Shown here in pieces: positions 55,835 through 64,000 of a DNA stretch of 64,000 bases. The DNA lies in contig OY754982.1 of NCBI GenBank assembly GCA_963576475.1, positions 13,474,501 to 13,538,500 on the forward strand, written 5' to 3'. Positions within the stretch are counted from its first letter, which is position 1. Each line of letters starts with the position of its first letter. The translations under genes and the position numbers were made by a program. The notes beneath the pieces are model-generated. The model did no database searches, had not been told where the DNA came from, and was given only the letters and a program-made list of their open reading frames with translations. Source of the DNA: Molanna angustata. Its lineage: Eukaryota > Arthropoda > Insecta > Trichoptera > Molannidae.

Positions 55835-56125
55835 TTTTAACATCTCAATAGAGACGAAGTTGGAATATTGTAGAAGAACCAGGAACTTGAGGAACCTACA
55901 AGGCTTACGACCTGTCTGGTTTGGGTGATCACTTAATGCGCTTGCGCAAAGTTGCGCATAAAGTGATCACGTAAACCAGCCGATGACAGGTCGTAAGCCC
56001 TGTAGGTGCATCGAGTTTCCGGTTCTTCTACAATATCCCAACTTCGTCTGTATTGAGATGTTAAAGAAGTTTGTCAATAAAAATATCATTTGACTCCTGA
56101 AAGGGAAAAAAATCCAATGTTTGCG
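55835..56125. mobile_element. Fold-back element, long form
   Basis: The left arm includes CATCTCAATAGAGACGAAGT, CTTACGACCTGTCTGGTTTG, TGATCACTTAATGCGCTTGC. The right arm is its reverse complement with small gaps (GCGCATAAAGTGATCACGTA, GATGACAGGTCGTAAGCCCT, AACTTCGTCTGTATTGAGAT). Arms are about 115 bp. The right flank adds GGGAAAAAAATCCAATGTTT, the outer segment of the 25.1-kb copy, so the 25.1-kb copy keeps the outer part and this copy keeps the inner part of one longer element. Confidence 0.88.
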
Positions 56126-56878
56126 TAAATTAAATTAAAAAAATATTCAACGAATCTCTTCTTTTTCATCTTATGACGTAATTGTAATATTTTCCTCGGA
56201 GGAGGTCTAGTTTTCCATTATATGTTAATATTCGGTGGATTTTCGAGTAATATATTTATAAGAATTAAAAAGAAAAAAAATTGATGATAATAAAAACAAA
56301 ACGGAAATACCGGTTCACCACAGCTAATGATGTTTAATTTAAACTTATATTTAACAAGTCTAGTTAAATAACAATAAGGCACATTAGATTTTGTAGACAT
56401 CAGAAAGTTCTAGAAGCTTTAAAAGCTGAATAAAAAATCCCCGTTACAGTTTGAAAATATCTCTTTTCCAAAAAAACTAAAATTTACTTACAAACATACA
56501 TTTCAAATTCCATTTTATTATATTGATACTTTTGCTAAATACATCTTAGCACCCTTACCTTCACATTGGGGTGCAACTGTCAAGAGACATAAAGAAAAAT
56601 GTCTTTACCGTTTGATGTACAAAATACCCCCTCTTTCTGGACATAAAAAACACGCTAAGTATTAAATGTTGTCTCCTAATATCTTGGGGGAGAAAATATT
56701 TACTGTATCAAGACATGTGCATTCACTCGTTCACTTATTCGGGAGTCATTTTTTCCAGAATGTATTCCGAAGACAAGGTAGGTACCTACTTTCACATCTT
56801 TTCTCTGTTTTTTTATATATAATTCATGTATGTATGGATTAAGACTGAAGTTTTTTTATAAATAGGTACTATAGTAAA
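56126..56878. other. No recognised gene
   Basis: A+T-rich, nothing recognised. Confidence 0.3.
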
Positions 56879-57438
56879 CTAGCGGACCCATCAGACGTTG
56901 TCCTGTCCGAACGTTGGCTTGCCTGCTATTAGCTGACAAACATTAAAATATCCACTCAACATTACGGCATATCCCATAATGTGAGGTAACCAGTGACTCT
57001 TCTTTTTCTTTGCCTTATCCCATTTTAGGTAGGGTCGGCTCTCCTAATGCTTTGGCGCCATGGTGATCTGTCCTGTATTGTCGGGGTTGGGATGTGGGCT
57101 TTATCCATGAGCTTCCTCATATTGCACCACCACGTAGATATTGGACGTCCCTTTCCTTTTCTGCTTTCTTGGAGTGCTAGAGCAGTGAGGTAACCAGTGA
57201 CAAGTTTGCATAACCTTATAACAGGAAAAATGACACATACGTGTATACCCACACATCACTCTAGCCTCAACTAAACAAGGAAACATTCAGAATGGGTGGT
57301 GAACTAAGAAAGATGCTATTTTTCCTATTGCATTTTCGATTACAGGACACCAGAAAATGATAATAGAAAAAAACATCAAAAGAGATCCAGTTTTTTAGGA
57401 GTTCAGTGACATACACACGTACAGAAAAACTATATATA
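56879..57438 (-). mobile_element. Helitron H2, non-autonomous, minus strand
   Basis: The 3' end on the minus strand reads CAACGTCTGATGGGTCCGCT then AG at 56879 and T after it, a CTAG Helitron terminus. The 5' region (right) reads TATATATAGTTTTTCTGTAC, GTGTGTATGTCACTGAACTC, CTAAAAAACTGGATC, words I associate with insect Helitron 5' ends. It directly abuts the 3' end of H1, so its first bases seem to have been separated by the H1 insertion. It holds an RTE fragment. No Rep/helicase is encoded. Confidence 0.6.
56998..57184 (-). pseudogene. RTE-type LINE fragment nested in Helitron H2
   Basis: GTGAGGTAACCAGTGAC occurs exactly at 56981-56997 and 57185-57201, a 17-bp target-site duplication. The insert is the last 187 bp of the family seen at 10844: LALQESRKGKGRPISTWW, MRKLMDKAHIPTPTIQDRSP, RQSIRRADPT and the 3' end with AAGGCAAAGAAAAAGAAGA. 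Confidence 0.93.
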
Positions 57439-57559
57439 CTAGTGAGCTCGGGCAGACGTTGTTTTGTCACAGACCGCCTTTTATGTAGACCGCATTTTAT
57501 GTATTTTGCATTTTTTCCATACATTTGAGATTTATATATTCTCCAAATGCATAGTAGGT

Positions 57560-58622
57560 ACATATATATATTTTTTTTATTTATTTATTTTATAAGAGTA
57601 TTACACAATATTTTGACTAAGTTACAATATATAACAAAAATTACAGTAAGTATTGATACTCTCTCGATAGAGTTAAAAAATCGTGTTCGAGAGAGGAGTA
57701 TCGTAATTACATACAGAAAGAAAAATTCAACATATAGGATTATGTATGTTCAAAAATATGCCCTTTTAATGCTATTTTAAATTTATTTATATCTTTTATT
57801 TCTCTAATGGAAGTGGGCAGTTCATTGTAAAATAATATTCCCCTATATGACAGTAATTTCTGTGCTGCAGTTTTTTTTTTCTTTGGTATGACGATTTTGA
57901 ATTTTGCTCTAGTCGTTACTGTTCCAATAGAAAAAAAATTCAGGATGGTTCTGTCTGTGAGCATATATAGTTGCAATCGTGTGTATTATCTGTTTTAGTG
58001 TTGGGACCGGGAAGTCTACATAGATCTGTTCCGTCGGGTGATCTATAGGTTTGCCTAGAATAATCTTTATAGTCAGTCTGCGTAACTTCATCAGGCAAAA
58101 GATTTGTCCTATATGTAACACCCCATCCCGAAACACCATACATAAGGACAGAGTGCACAAAAGCAAAATATACAATTTTTAAATTATTTTTACATAATAT
58201 ATTTTTGAGATTCCTGAATATATAAATGGATTTTCTCAAACGGTTAACTATATTTTCTATTTGGGTTTTAAACTTAAGGTTTCTATCTATTTTTATTCCT
58301 AAATACTTTATTTCATTAGTCTTATGTATTTCTATTAATCGGGTCTTATTTAAGTCTTCGTAAAATAATAATTTAATGTCGATATCGAATTGTCTATTGT
58401 TTAGTGTGAATGGAATGAAGTATGTTTTTTCTGTATTTAATGATAATAAATTATCATCAAACCAGTTCTTCAACTTTGTGAGATTCTCCGAAGCTCTATG
58501 CGTCGTTCCTGCATTGTAGGAGCTTCGCACAGAAAAACAGTGTCATCTGCATATGAAATAACTGTACTATTATTGCATTGTTCAAAAATATCGTTTATAT
58601 TGTCAATAAATATGTTCAAACT
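57560..58622 (-). mobile_element. LINE inserted in Helitron H1
   Basis: Minus-strand LINE with a TAAAATAAATAAATAAAAAA tail at left and a truncated 5' end at about 58622, where Helitron sequence (TTTTCAATAGATGGCA) resumes. No target-site duplication was found. Confidence 0.75.
57740..58615 (-). pseudogene. Jockey/CR1-like reverse transcriptase, 5'-truncated and frameshifted
   Basis: From right on the minus strand: NIFIDNINDIFEQCNNSTVI, SYADDTVFLCEA (catalytic box intact), a frameshift near 58530, then ENLTKLKNWFDDNLLSLNTE, KTYFIPFTLNNRQFDI, KYLGIKIDRNLKFKTQIENI, FAFVHSVLMYGVSGWG; a shift near 58110; MKLRRLTIKIILGKPIDHPT; another shift near 57970; KKTAAQKLLSYRGILFYNEL, PTSIREIKDINKFKIALKGH to the stop. 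The order (YADDT, LNxxKT, KYLGIxID, LMYGVxGWG, LPxxIRxxKDxxxFKxxLKxH) is that of Jockey/CR1-type elements. At least three frame breaks. Confidence 0.85.
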
Positions 58623-58839
58623 GCCATCTATTGAAAACTTACAAAACTTTTATATTTTTGGATAAGAAATCTAAAAAAAATTTAAATATTTTGTTTATTT
58701 ATCGATAATTTATCGGGTCCAAAATTTTTCATATCTTACAATCAGGAGCAACTACATCAATTTTGAAAATTTCATTGAAATTGTTTGGGCGGTTATTACC
58801 ATGTACGAACATCGTGACACGAGATTTTATATATTAAGA

Positions 58840-59673
58840 TATTGATGAAACACCTGTTTCAAATTTAATTGTAAATCTCAAAATTTGTACTGTGTGCATT
58901 ACACCAGACGAACATTTTGTGTTTCTTAAATTTTTCGTTTCTACTGTTACAATTTTTGATTCGAAACTATCAAGATATCTACTTAAATACACATAAAAAA
59001 AATTCATAAAATCGTTATAATGTGTTAGGGGGAGTTAAATGACATATCCAATTAATTGAATGATAGTTTAAAAAACAAGGTCAGGGTGTCTTGAGGTTTT
59101 GTTTTTTTTGAAACATCCAAAAAATAATAACCACCTACCACGCACCAAGCTCTCCATATATACATACATTATTGTACATCCGTACACTATACCTACATGC
59201 TCTCCGTGTTCATATTTCATCGAACCAACCCAGTAACAACACTCTAAGTTTGGATGAAATCAAACAAGTTTTTCTCTGCTCGCACCCATCATATGAGTAT
59301 GCAAATAATTCAAATTTTCATGGCTTCAACCTTTTTCAACCGGTCCAAAACTTTTCTCATCACTCAATTAAGTACCGACACACACCTTGCCAAGTTTCTT
59401 TCTCGTGGCCCAAATTTCGGAATATTCCTAAAAGGCTCCAAAGACGTTGGGCTATGGTGGCGGGTGGTTCTTTCGCTGAAACAATTTAGGCTGTTAAACA
59501 ATGTAAAAATAACATAAATCAATTTAATTGACTTAAGTTCATCGTATGAAGAATGGCTACATTTAATGGAGGCGTTCAGAATTAAGGCTGGTGTTACTAA
59601 AGATTTCTTAGAAATTGTTAAGCAATTCTGTTCCTTCCGATACAATTTACGTATTACATAAATGAGTCATATA
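58840..59673. other. No recognised gene
   Basis: The overlapping frames at 59172-59645 have no motif or splice context I can support. Confidence 0.3.
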
Positions 59674-60312
59674 GTTGCAAAACCCTGTATAATTGAATTT
59701 TGACAAAAATGAGGCAGAGAAATTGATTCTCTATCTATTAATTACATTATTGCGGCAAAATACAATGTAAAAAAAATAAAAAGGCAAAATAAAAATACAA
59801 TGAGTTTCAAAATTCTCTATAATACAAAGGTTTGTTTGCAAATCGCTCTATAATGAACTTCGGTCAATAACAGACAAGCATTTTGATCATGTGATCTAAT
59901 TTTTAGTATGAATTTGTAATAGTTTGGTTGCAAACTCCTCTAAAACTCACTTTTTGGGTTGCAAATCCCTCTATAACACAAAAGTCACATGCAAATCCCT
60001 CTAGAATGAATTTTATAATTCAGTTTTTTGCATGCATTTAATATCTTAATTTTTATTAATACCTTATGTATTGATATGTAACATTTATCATTTTAAAAAT
60101 ACAAAATGTCATTATTTATCGCTAAGCAACTATTGAAACGCTTTTTGCGTTTCCTGTATTTTTTGAGAAAACCATAATACAGGGATTGGCAACTATATGA
60201 CTCAAATATATTTCGAATTGTTAAACTTTTTAATCACTCAAATGACAATGCTATGCTTATGTGAATTTTAATAGTCAAACAAATTTTGTAGTCAAATCCC
60301 TCTAGACACTTG
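59674..60312 (+). repeat. Eroded minisatellite of about 31 bp
   Basis: The word TTGCAAATCCCTCTATAATG or a variant occurs near 59674, 59804, 59835, 59928, 59959, 59989 and 60290. Spacings of 31, 93, 31 and 30 among the central five are multiples of 31. Sequence between the words has diverged. One copy contains ATGCAAAT. Confidence 0.6.
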
Positions 60313-61309
60313 ACGTTTATTAGTGGAATTATATGACATCGTTTTTCTTTACCGTAAATGAGCCTTGATGCTGCATTAAATACCATCTGTAGTTTATAGA
60401 GCTGATACATAGGTAATCCAGCGTAAATGCCATTGCTTTAGTTAAGCCGAGACACCACTAATGCATTTATTAAGGTTTTTGTGTCATTCTTGGGCAAGCA
60501 TAGACGAATATTTTTCAACTTTCTTAGTTGAAAAAAAAAGGTGAACTGACCATTTTAGAGATTTGCGGATCAAGTGGCAACTTATTGCCCAACTGTACAT
60601 CCAAGAATTTGATACTGACAGAATTTATTCATAACAATAGTTGGTTTTTTCTTGAGCGATTCCTTTACGTACAATCTTTTCGATCAAAATTAATTAAAAA
60701 CATTTTTTTCTTACCAATTTATAAAAGCACGGCCGTTTTTTATTTATACCGAATATTCATCCCACGTTTAAATTACGTGGGTACTTTAAATTGTGGTTTG
60801 TAAGTAACAGATGTATCGTATTTACTTTTAGATATTTCATATATATGCATATACTAAGTAAATAATATATAATCGAGGCTGAAAATTGAGCAGTAATATG
60901 TACATAGTAGCTATAGATATATAAAATGAGAATTTTAAAATATGTTTAAATAAATTATTCTCTCTCCAAGCATCGGGGGTTGTAATTCACAGTCTGCAAT
61001 TTCGGTTTTTGGCAACCACCCCTTCGTTAACTACCAATTCACAGGGTGATGTATGTTTTATAACATGACTTTTGATAAATATATATTTTCCGAATTAAAT
61101 ATAATGAACTATCTGTAAACATTGGTACCACGCCGAGAATATGCAGCGTAAATAGCTGCTAAGTTAAATGAATATCTTAATTATGATTTAGTGGTTAAGA
61201 CTATAAGTTTGCTCTGCAGTAATTTTAATTAAAGCATCTGAAAACTTAACCAATCAACTTTAATGTAATTATTGCAATATCCGTTATAAAAAGCTTCTTT
61301 AGTTTTACA
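60313..61309. other. No recognised gene
   Basis: The 91-codon frame at 60528-60803 has no motif I recognise. No element ends seen. Confidence 0.3.
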
Positions 61310-61521
61310 AATTAAATTTAAAGATATAACTTTGTATTAACCACGTTTTTTGGTTGAAACGATGCGACCGGTTTCGGAACTAACCGTTCCCTCATCAGGC
61401 TAACTTTCAGGCTAACAGTTGAAAGTTAGCCTGATGAGGGAACGGTTAGTTCCGAAACCGGTCGCATCGTTTCAACCAAAAAACGTGGTTAATAAACGTC
61501 TTTAAATTTAATTTGTTAAAT
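61310..61521. mobile_element. Long inverted repeat with hammerhead-like cores
   Basis: Near-perfect arms of about 100 bp: outer parts AAATTAAATTTAAAGA / TCTTTAAATTTAATTT, then TTAACCACGTTTTTTGGTTG and its complement, then the core. On each strand the core reads CTGATGA, a GGAAC-GGTTA-GTTCC stem-loop, GAAAC, and later GUUUC. On the plus strand this is CTGATGA 61431-61437, stem 61439-61453, GAAA 61454-61457. These are the conserved boxes of a hammerhead ribozyme. No protein. Confidence 0.6.
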
Positions 61522-61608
61522 ATGAACCACAAAGTTAACATTCAAACATTTGAAAATATCTTTAGTTTTACGCTAAAACTTTCAATACAAATATTTAAAA
61601 TAAAATAA

Positions 61609-61800
61609 AGTATTGTACATTTTAATACCTATGTACGTATCTCACTCAAAAGTCTTGTCATCTTATTTTTTGCCTAGAGGCTCAGTATGTGAATATTTAA
61701 AAAAAACAAAGTATTGCACATTTAAATACCTATGTACGTATCTCACTCAAAAGTCTTGTTTCATATTATTTTTTGCCTAGAGGCTCAGTATTTGAATAGT
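61609..61800 (+). repeat. About 100-bp tandem duplication
   Basis: AAGTATTGTACATTTTAATA, CCTATGTACGTATCTCACTC, AAAAGTCTTG and TTTTTTGCCTAGAGGCTCAG occur in order twice, in direct succession, with few changes. Confidence 0.9.
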
Positions 61801-61829
61801 GCTTCCACTATTTTTATCATCTTTTCCAA

Positions 61830-61975
61830 GTGTCCCGTAAGTAGCAAAAAAACGAGGATACCAGCGACAACTTTGCGGGTATGCATTTATATAAACACAC
61901 AACAGTCTCGTCATAACTACAAAGGCAATATTCGGAATGGATTGTGAACTTTTTGGCAGCTTTTTAGAGGGTGGT
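61830..61975 (-). mobile_element. Remnant related to Helitron H2
   Basis: ACCAGCGACAACTTTGCGGG, CAACAGTCTCGTCATAACTA, AATATTCGGAATGGATTGTG parallel the order of words in H2 at 57192-57305 (AACCAGTGAC, AGTTTGCATAACC, CACTCTAGCCTCAACTAAAC, ACATTCAGAATGGGTGGTGA). Diverged, with no ends visible. Confidence 0.4.
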
Positions 61976-62019
61976 TAGTAAATTGTTTAGTAATTGCCCG
62001 GAGTATTTTGTTTTGTTTT

Positions 62020-62083
62020 AACAAAAAAATTAATGTGTTTAACAAAAAAATTAATGTGTTTAACAAAAAAAATAATGTGTTCT
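62020..62083 (+). repeat. 20-bp tandem repeat, three units
   Basis: TTAACAAAAAAATTAATGTG-type units in a row, the last with one change. Confidence 0.9.
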
Positions 62084-62093
62084 TGTTAAACCT

Positions 62094-62216
62094 AAGTTTT
62101 CTTAAATAAGAATAAATGCTTGTGCTATAGGTGAGCGAAATCTTTCAGGCAGGATTCGAACTCGCGACCACTCGATTACTAACCCAATGCGCTAACCGCT
62201 CTGCCATCGACCCATC
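62094..62216 (-). mobile_element. SINE family 1, tail-truncated
   Basis: GAATAAATGCTTGTGCTATA, GGATTCGAACTCGCGACCAC, GCGCTAACCGCTCTGCCATC on the plus strand match 49.8 kb, with a small deletion in the acceptor part (AATCTTTCAGGCAGG). Confidence 0.85.
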
Positions 62217-63479
62217 TGTTTTAAGTTTAATTTCAAGATTTTTTCTCGTATGAATAAATGAATAAAAAACAGCAAACAAGAACTCGCTTTGTGTACATGT
62301 TGCCTTTTAGTTCATTAATTTGCAATCACCCGGTATGGCCCATAGGTAGTATGGCAATTTTCTGTTGCTAATGAAATTCACGCAAAATATATCACCCACC
62401 CCATCTCGGGCTCCCGGGCAGGCCTATAGGCTAACGATTTGCCAAATAAACACAACCCCAACAGAATAAATATATCTCGAGTATGAAACAAATAATAATT
62501 GCAGTTAATGGTCGGATACTTCCTACTTCCGGATTATTTCGACAGGCGGCTCTATGTTCGCTGTATAAATTACATATATTATGTTATCATATGTACATAC
62601 GTCTTGTACAAATAATGATAAATGATTATGTTAACTTATATTCTTCTTCTTTCGTGTCAGCAACGCATTTAAAAATTTATATTTATTTACTTATTTATTA
62701 TTAGATATATTTTTTGCTCTCCACACTATCGAATTGTGGAGTATAATGATTTCACAATTTTTAAGCGTATTTTTTACATCAATTTCTCAACGGGTATCAT
62801 GTAGTTACCAGTGCACACTGTGAGTTTCGTCGTAATGTGTTTGTATGTTTTTAGGTACGGATTATCCTTTTTGTGTCCTCTCTACAGCCCAAACTATAGG
62901 TAAGTCCGATCTACTTCATATAAACATCATATGTGTAAAATGCATAGACCAAGAGCTGCATACATATACGTTAATTTCTATGATTTCATCTGTCCAAATT
63001 TTCAAAATGCTTTCACGGTCCGGATAATCGAGGTATTTTTATACTGATTGAAATTTCGATACAACAAAAATACATTCATGAAAAATGCATTGAAGGATTG
63101 TCAAAATTTAAAGAAAAAAATCGTTGCCATATCAATGTGAAATATATTTCATATTTGTATGAAGATGTATATAACAGAAGTAAAATAGCTTATGTATGGG
63201 AAAATTGCTGAAGTTGCAGATTATGGCGTTTTTCACACCAATCTCACTGAACGCTTTCGAGCGGCGCGGGCGTTTCAATCTGAACGCATCATCGGTCATT
63301 TTAAATGTAAATGTCATTTATCATACATGTCTTTTTTCAGGTTATATTTTCATAGAAAGACAAGAATTGGGCAGTAGAGTAAATAATCTCTGACCTTTTA
63401 TTGAAAATTTTTGTAAATCAAACTCTTTGTGAATGCATATTGTCATCATAAATAATGAAAACTAATGTTAACTAACATA
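62217..63479. other. No recognised gene
   Basis: CTCCACACTATCGAATTGTG at 62720 resembles CTCCACACTATGGAATAGTG at 30952, a shared hairpin-forming word. TACAGCCCAAACTATAGGTAAG at 62885 looks like a tiny exon between splice words but has no supporting frame. G+C-richer patch at 63225-63300 unassigned. Confidence 0.3.
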
Positions 63480-63800
63480 ATTACCACATAAACAAAAAGA
63501 AGACAATACCTAATTACATCTTCCTCTTCTCTTCCTTTCCTTATCCTGTTTTCATATCATTGCTATGAATTGTTCGTGTAGGCTATTTTCTTTGTTCTTT
63601 TTTTTTTATTTATCTCTGTTATCTTGTTTATTTATGTAATGTGATTAATTTATAAAATTTATATGAATAAAACATTCAATAGTACACACTGATTTGTAAA
63701 TTTAACATTAACCCTGGTTGGCTGGAAGAAATTTCCATTAGGCATTAAGCCCGCCAGTGTACCAATTACATATAGGTATGTACAGAAAGATTCAAATAAA
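63480..63800 (+). mobile_element. LINE-A 3' UTR and tail
   Basis: A pyrimidine-rich part (CATCTTCCTCTTCTCTTCCT), then GGTTGGCTGGAAGAAATTTC, TTAAGCCCGCCAGTGTACCA and a TCAAATAAATAAATAG tail match 32885-33190. No coding residues remain. Confidence 0.7.
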
Positions 63801-63853
63801 TAAATAGCAAGTAGTTTTCAAATGTAATTGGTTTTGGTTACGCAAAGTTGGGT

Positions 63854-63855
63854 AC

Positions 63856-63940
<85 letters not shown>

Positions 63941-63942
63941 CA
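63854..63942. repeat. CA microsatellite
   Basis: About 44 CA units with one G and one AAA interruption. Confidence 0.98.
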
Positions 63943-64000
63943 TCTTTCCTATCCTAGTGTACCTCGGCCTAAAAACAACCTACCTACATACCTGCCAGCT

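Larger units (their letters stand above)
57439..58839 (-). mobile_element. Helitron H1, minus strand, split by a LINE
   Basis: The 5' end on the minus strand is TCTTAATATATAAAATCTCG, then TGTCACGATGTTCGTAC, starting at 58839 and preceded by A. The 3' end is CAACGTCTGCCCGAGCTCAC then TAG, closing at 57439 and followed by T. This gives A-TC...CTAG-T, the Helitron insertion rule. Without the LINE it is about 340 bp. The internal part near 57452-57515 holds a single copy of the unit that is amplified at 37453-37797. Confidence 0.8.

Noticed and set aside
62880..62910. Micro-exon between ACAG and GTAAG words
   Set aside because: Only 12 bases lie between the splice-like words, and no flanking exon was found.

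Overview
This is a eukaryotic, strongly A+T-rich stretch, best read as nuclear DNA of an insect and most likely a moth or butterfly. The reasons are the dominant repeat types (tRNA-derived SINEs, RTE-, CR1- and Jockey-like LINEs, short non-autonomous Helitrons with CTAG 3' ends, MITEs) and the recurrent GTAGGTA/TACCTAC words common in Lepidoptera. I find no convincing host protein gene. Almost every recognisable coding stretch is a fragment of a mobile element, so this looks like intergenic or deep intronic DNA.

Layout. 1-3448: the 5' part of a Ty3/gypsy-type LTR retrotransposon on the minus strand: candidate 5' LTR, an array of tRNA-Trp-like primer-binding sites, a very long A+T-rich leader, and an open gag frame running off the left edge. 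4-12 kb: scattered SINE and LINE ends and a 1.17-kb RTE fragment (10844-12011) with a perfect 20-bp target-site duplication. 12.8-15 kb: a LINE fragment, then a 44-bp satellite with a 444-bp higher-order repeat. 15-20 kb: LINE 3' ends and three copies of one SINE family. 22.5-27.4 kb: LINE and SINE ends, an RTE fragment with a 10-bp duplication, a fold-back element family and an 850-bp TA array. 27.4-30.9 kb: mostly unrecognised. 31-36.8 kb: a MITE inside a LINE, a back-to-back LINE pair, TAAA microsatellite, a SINE inside a SINE, and a Harbinger-like MITE. 37.3-41.7 kb: a Helitron carrying a 60-bp minisatellite, then CR1-like and Jockey-like reverse-transcriptase remnants. 42.5-54.6 kb: more SINEs, RTE and Jockey-like LINE pseudogenes, a 21-bp minisatellite and a terminal-inverted-repeat element. 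55.8-58.85 kb: a fold-back element and a multi-layer nest of two Helitrons, one holding a LINE and the other an RTE fragment. 59.7-62.2 kb: an eroded 31-bp minisatellite, a long inverted repeat with hammerhead-like cores, and local duplications. 63.5-64 kb: a LINE 3' end and a CA microsatellite.

The coding remnants do not work together as a pathway. The information is in insertion order, target-site duplications and family relationships. The most notable structures are the repeated primer-binding sites of the LTR element, the Helitron nest, the Helitron minisatellite expansion, the satellite higher-order repeat, and the hammerhead-like motif in a fold-back repeat. Family assignments come from reading translated sequence by eye; no database search was run.
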